From Ruminococcus flavefaciens (GTDB lineage: Bacteria > Bacillota > Clostridia > Oscillospirales > Ruminococcaceae), in NCBI RefSeq assembly GCF_900119075.1, contig NZ_FPIP01000002.1, positions 1-64,000 on the forward strand: a DNA stretch of 64,000 nt. Reading direction: 5' to 3'. Positions 60,686 to 64,000 of the stretch are shown here, piece by piece. A model generated the notes under the pieces. It saw only the letters and a program-made list of their open reading frames with translations, had not been told where the DNA came from and did no database searches. Each line of letters begins with the position of its first letter. The first letter of the stretch is position 1. The translations under genes were made by a program, and so were the position numbers.

Positions 60686-62662
60686 TTATTCAGCGTCCTC
60701 AGCAGGAGCTTCCTCAGCCTCGTCCTCTGCATTCTCAAGGAGAGCACGCATAGAAATGCTGATTCTCTTTGACTCCTCGTCGATGTCGATGATCTTTACA
60801 TCAACCTCGTCGCCAACGTTAAGAACGTCCTTGACATTCTCAACCTTCTGGTCAGCGATCTGTGAGATGTGGATAAGACCGTCAACGCCGTCGATGATCT
60901 GAGCAAATGCACCAAAGCTTGTGATAGAAACGATAGTAGCCTTAACTACGTCGCCTACCTTATACTTGGACATGAAGATCTCCCAAGGATTGTCCTCAGC
61001 CTTCTTGAAGCCGAGAGAGATTCTGTTAGCCTCTCTGTCGAGATCCTTGATGTAAACCTCAAGAGTATCGCCAACGTTAACAACTTCGCTTGGGTGCTTG
61101 ATTCTCTTCCATGAGAGCTCTGAGATATGAACCATGCCGTCGATGCCGCCGAGATCAACGAATGCACCGAAGCTTGTGAGTGACTTGACCTTACCTGTGT
61201 AAGTCTTGCCAACCTCAGCTGTCTCCCAGAACTTAGCCTTAGCTTCTTCCTTCTTAGCGTTCTGAACAGCCTTGATAGAACCAACTGCTCTCTTTCTGCC
61301 GCCCTCGGAAACCTCGATAACGATGAACTCTACCTTCTTCTTGAGGAGCTGGTCGAGCTCTGCGCCTCTTGGGAGACCTGTGAGTGAAGCAGGGATAAAT
61401 ACTCTGACACCAAGAACTGTAAGTGTAACGCCCTTGTTTACAACGCTCTGAACAACGCCCTCGAGAACTGTGCCTTCCTGCTGAGCCTTTACGATCTTCT
61501 CGTAGCCGGCCTGCTCGTCCACCTTTCTCTTGGAGAGAGCAACTGTACCCTCTGCGTCGTTTACCTTGATAACAACAAGATCGATCTCGTCGCCTACGCT
61601 GACAATGTCAGAAGGCTTCTTTGAAGGATCGTCTGTAAGGTCATCAAGAGCAACATAGCCGGTGTGCTTTGTACCGAGGTCTACGATAGCCTCTGTATTG
61701 TTTACGGCGATAACGGTGCCTTTAACTTTCTCTCCTGTATGTATTTTTTTGAATGACTCGTCGAGTGCCTGAGCAAAATCGATCTCCTCATCCTGATTAG
61801 CTGCAAGAATTTCATTTTCTGCCATTTTGGTTTGTACCTCCTTGATTATATAGGCGGGGGTTGATGCGCCTGCAGTGATGCCGATCTTCTCGGCATTTGG
61901 AAGCTTTAAAGTCCGAAGCTCGTCCGAATTCTCAATATGATACGTTTTACAATAGCGGCTGCAGACTTCATAAAGCTTGACAGTATTTGAACTGTGTCTG
62001 CCGCCGACTACAAGCATTATGTCAGAGTTTTTGGCAAGCTCGGCAGCGTCGGACTGACGTGTGTCGGTAGCGTTGCAAATGGTATCATATATGACGATAT
62101 CGGGATCGTCCTTCGGGATCACGTTTAAACACTCACCCCATACTACTATATTATACGTCGTTTGCGCCACAATTGCAAGCTTTTTTCGCAAATTTTTATA
62201 ATTTTTTTCAAAAAAGGCTTTTAGCTCAAAGTTGTCCTTAAAAACAAGGCAATTTTCGTCACAATGACCAACTATGCCCTGAACCTCGGGGTGGTTGCGG
62301 TCTCCTGCTATTAGGATAAAGTATCCTTCGGCAGTTTTTTCAGCCACGATCTTGTGGATACGGGACACGAAAGGGCAGGTTGCGTCCAGCATACGGTTGC
62401 CCTTAGCCTTTATCTGCTCGTAAATCTCCCTGCCTACGCCGTGGGAGCGGATAACTACAGTCTCATCGGGCTTCAGCTCGTCAACCGTGTCGATTATCCT
62501 TGCGCCCTTGGCCTGCATATCGTTTACGACGTCCTGATTGTGGATAATAGGGCCGAGAGTAGCCACATTTGTGTTCTTTTCCAGCTCGCCGTAGACCATT
62601 TTCACGGCTCTGTCAACGCCGAAGCAGAAGCCTGCGGACTTGGCAACTGTTACCTTATTCAT
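60686..62662 (-). CDS. ispH: IspH (HMBDP reductase) fused to ribosomal-protein-S1-like domains
   Basis: A 658-aa fusion. The ATG at 62662 follows AAGGAGGATACCGCTG. Residues ~1-285 are IspH, the last step of the MEP isoprenoid pathway, with [4Fe-4S] Cys in AGFCFGVDRAV, DATCPFVSRIHK and TICNATDTRQ. After an acidic linker come four S1 OB-fold repeats (~315-640; for example VKSLTSFGAFVDLGGIDGMVHISELSW and ATIVSITSFGAFAQI...). The tail is acidic (EDEAEEAPAEDAE). The fusion is known in many Clostridia and probably supplies a S1-like RNA-binding function. It overlaps plsC by 8 nt. Confidence 0.95.
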   Translation of the reverse strand: MNKVTVAKSAGFCFGVDRAVKMVYGELEKNTNVATLGPIIHNQDVVNDMQAKGARIIDTVDELKPDETVVIRSHGVGREIYEQIKAKGNRMLDATCPFVSRIHKIVAEKTAEGYFILIAGDRNHPEVQGIVGHCDENCLVFKDNFELKAFFEKNYKNLRKKLAIVAQTTYNIVVWGECLNVIPKDDPDIVIYDTICNATDTRQSDAAELAKNSDIMLVVGGRHSSNTVKLYEVCSRYCKTYHIENSDELRTLKLPNAEKIGITAGASTPAYIIKEVQTKMAENEILAANQDEEIDFAQALDESFKKIHTGEKVKGTVIAVNNTEAIVDLGTKHTGYVALDDLTDDPSKKPSDIVSVGDEIDLVVIKVNDAEGTVALSKRKVDEQAGYEKIVKAQQEGTVLEGVVQSVVNKGVTLTVLGVRVFIPASLTGLPRGAELDQLLKKKVEFIVIEVSEGGRKRAVGSIKAVQNAKKEEAKAKFWETAEVGKTYTGKVKSLTSFGAFVDLGGIDGMVHISELSWKRIKHPSEVVNVGDTLEVYIKDLDREANRISLGFKKAEDNPWEIFMSKYKVGDVVKATIVSITSFGAFAQIIDGVDGLIHISQIADQKVENVKDVLNVGDEVDVKIIDIDEESKRISISMRALLENAEDEAEEAPAEDAE

Positions 62663-63293
62663 CAGCGGTATCCTCCTTTTTCTCCTCGGCAGGAGCCTCC
62701 TGCTCGCCTTCAACAATGAGCTTTATATCAGCCATATAGCGGTTCTTGAGCTTTACAAGCTGACGCGGATTGGGAGTATCGCTTATCTCGCAGTACTCCG
62801 CAGGATCAATGGGAGTGCCGTATTTTACGGTGATATGTGTGCGGAATTTGAGCTTTCCCTCGAAAACTATGCCTACGGGGATTATATGCTTGCCTGAACG
62901 GGCAGCGATAAGTGCCGCTCCTGTGTGACCTCTGCCCACCTTGCCGTCCTTGGAGCGAGTGCCCTCGGGGAATATCATAAGGCTTCTTCCGCTGTCAAGG
63001 CGTTCAACGGCAGTATCTATAACTCCCGTGTCGCCCTTGCCGCGAGCCACGGGAAAAGCTCCGAGGGAGCTTATGAGCCACGCGAAGAGCTTGTTTTGGA
63101 AGAGCTCCTCCTTAGCCATGAATGCGTATTTGCCCCTGCCGCCTGCGCCGAGAATAGGCGGATCGGCATTTGAGCGGTGATTTGAGGCATAGATAACAGG
63201 AGTACCCTTGGGGATATTCTCCCTGCCCTCAAAGCGGAGCTTGTATGCAATGTGCATTGCGAGCCATACCAGAAACTTTGCTATGTAATACAT
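62655..63293 (-). CDS. plsC: 1-acyl-sn-glycerol-3-phosphate acyltransferase
   Basis: A 212-aa membrane-associated acyltransferase in phosphatidic-acid synthesis. The catalytic NHRSNAD (HX4D) near residue 37 and FPEGTRSKDG are intact, with a hydrophobic N terminus (FLVWLAMHIAYKL). The C-terminal ~20 residues are an acidic/lysine-rich tail (EGEQEAPAEEKKEDTADE), unusual for the family. It lies 10 nt after cmk; AAGGAGAAGCTT precedes the ATG. Confidence 0.94.
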   Translation of the reverse strand: MYYIAKFLVWLAMHIAYKLRFEGRENIPKGTPVIYASNHRSNADPPILGAGGRGKYAFMAKEELFQNKLFAWLISSLGAFPVARGKGDTGVIDTAVERLDSGRSLMIFPEGTRSKDGKVGRGHTGAALIAARSGKHIIPVGIVFEGKLKFRTHITVKYGTPIDPAEYCEISDTPNPRQLVKLKNRYMADIKLIVEGEQEAPAEEKKEDTADE

Positions 63294-63303
63294 AAGCTTC
63301 TCC

Positions 63304-63966
63304 TTATTTTACTCTGTCGGTGATTATCTTCACGATAGCTGCCGCGGACTCCTCTAAATTCAGCTTTGTTGTGTCCACAAGCACAGCGTCCTCAGCCTGT
63401 TTCAGCGGAGCTGTCTCGCGGTGCATATCCTGATAGTCGCGCTTGATGATATCGTCGAGTATCTCCTGATATGTGGGGCAGTTGGGCTTCTCGGCAAGCT
63501 CCTTGTAGCGGCGGTTTGCTCTTTCCTCGGCAGAAGCTGTTAGGAATATCTTCACATCAGCGTTGGGGAGAACTACCGTGCCGATATCGCGTCCGTCCAT
63601 GAGTACGTTGTTTTCACGGGCTATTTTCTGCTGAGTCTCGAAGAGGTATGCTCTTACCGCAGGGATAGCCGATGTGCGTGAAGCCGCCATTGATATCTCG
63701 GGAGTTCTGATAAGGTCTGAAACGTCCCTGTCACCGAGGAAAACGCGCTGAGCGCCGTCGATGAATCTGAGCTGAACGTCAGCCTTTGGCAGAGAAGCCT
63801 CGATATCCTCGTCCTTGATGTTGTTCTCGGTGATATAGAGGGCGATAGTGCGGTAGAGAGCGCCTGTATCTACATAAATGTAGCCCAGCTCCTTTGACAC
63901 CATTTTTGCGATAGTGCTCTTGCCTGCACCTGCAGGTCCGTCAATTGCGATATTTACAGTTTTCAT
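63304..63966 (-). CDS. cmk: Cytidylate kinase
   Basis: A 220-aa enzyme that phosphorylates CMP and dCMP. The P-loop is IDGPAGAGKSTIAKMV, the CMP-binding insert VDTGALYRTIALY, then MDGRDIGTVVLPNADVKIFLTAS and the lid ANRRYKELAE. Length is normal. The order cmk-plsC-ispH/S1 is a common Clostridia operon. AAAGGAGCTATCATA precedes the ATG; its promoter lies at or beyond the window edge (a TATATAATAAG box near 63985). Confidence 0.97.
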   Translation of the reverse strand: MKTVNIAIDGPAGAGKSTIAKMVSKELGYIYVDTGALYRTIALYITENNIKDEDIEASLPKADVQLRFIDGAQRVFLGDRDVSDLIRTPEISMAASRTSAIPAVRAYLFETQQKIARENNVLMDGRDIGTVVLPNADVKIFLTASAEERANRRYKELAEKPNCPTYQEILDDIIKRDYQDMHRETAPLKQAEDAVLVDTTKLNLEESAAAIVKIITDRVK

Positions 63967-64000
63967 TATGATAGCTCCTTTATATAATAAGTATACTCTG

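Overview
The window is a chromosomal stretch of a Gram-positive, plant-fibre-degrading anaerobe of the Ruminococcus type (Oscillospiraceae). The main evidence is two large secreted polysaccharidases, a GH26 mannanase and a CE8-PL1 pectinase. Both end in Thr-rich linkers and type I dockerins of the kind that attach enzymes to a Ruminococcus cellulosome. Supporting signs are near-consensus sigma-A promoters (TTGACA/TATAAT, 17 bp apart), AGGAGG-type ribosome binding sites, the IspH-S1 fusion typical of Clostridia, and the era-yqzL-recO order known from Firmicutes. No rRNA, tRNA, prophage, IS transposase or CRISPR array was seen.

Layout. 0-8.7 kb: helicase pcrA, pyruvate kinase, two unknown membrane proteins, an acetyltransferase interrupted by an in-frame TGA, a Dabb protein, an SDR oxidoreductase and folC. 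9-16.3 kb: a BceAB-like ABC transporter without its two-component system, a SulP anion transporter, and an ABC-F ATPase behind a leader holding a small ORF and an intrinsic terminator. 16.7-20 kb (minus strand): lipoprotein, sirtuin, YjbQ, endonuclease III and a small membrane protein. 20.3-22.5 kb: the GH26 mannanase. 22.6-26.8 kb: an ArsB/NhaD-type permease with a cytidylate-kinase-like protein, a Ca/Na antiporter and two zinc-ribbon membrane proteins. 26.8-30.1 kb: an ECF sigma factor with a membrane-anchored beta-propeller protein. 30.1-32.3 kb: a sugar-sensor/GGDEF-like/AraC fusion regulator. 32.5-35.5 kb (minus): GH25 lysozyme, manA and ROK glucokinase. 35.8-38.7 kb: a membrane protein, a cytosolic homologue of zinc-dependent phospholipase C, and gap. 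39-43.6 kb: a histidine-kinase-like protein, then the operon CYTH-phoH-ybeY-era-yqzL-recO. 43.8-45.7 kb: a sugar-sensor/diguanylate cyclase fusion. 46-56.6 kb: a polyamine cluster. 57-60.4 kb: the pectinase. 60.7-64 kb (minus): cmk, plsC and ispH-S1.

How the genes work together. The polyamine cluster encodes arginine decarboxylase, AdoMet decarboxylase, an aminopropyltransferase and an agmatinase-type ureohydrolase. It also encodes a carboxy(nor)spermidine dehydrogenase and decarboxylase, so two independent routes to spermidine-type triamines lie side by side. Its first gene, speD, has its own promoter, about 325 nt of hairpin-rich leader and a strong intrinsic terminator just before the start codon. 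This looks like a riboswitch or attenuator that I cannot assign to a known class. The two sugar-sensor fusions, the dockerin enzymes, glucokinase and mannose-6-phosphate isomerase fit a life of sensing and consuming plant sugars.

Intergenic regions are rich in repeats: at least 14 short palindromes with the frame GTAGGGGC...GCCC(CTAC) whose stems differ but still pair, a composite repeat at 8.7, 18.7 and 60.5 kb, a palindromic element at 14.5 and 24.8 kb in opposite orientations, and a nested-palindrome element at 16.5 kb. The strongest candidates for undescribed biology are the speD leader, the ABC-F leader, the degenerate GGDEF-AraC sensor and the intracellular phospholipase C homologue.
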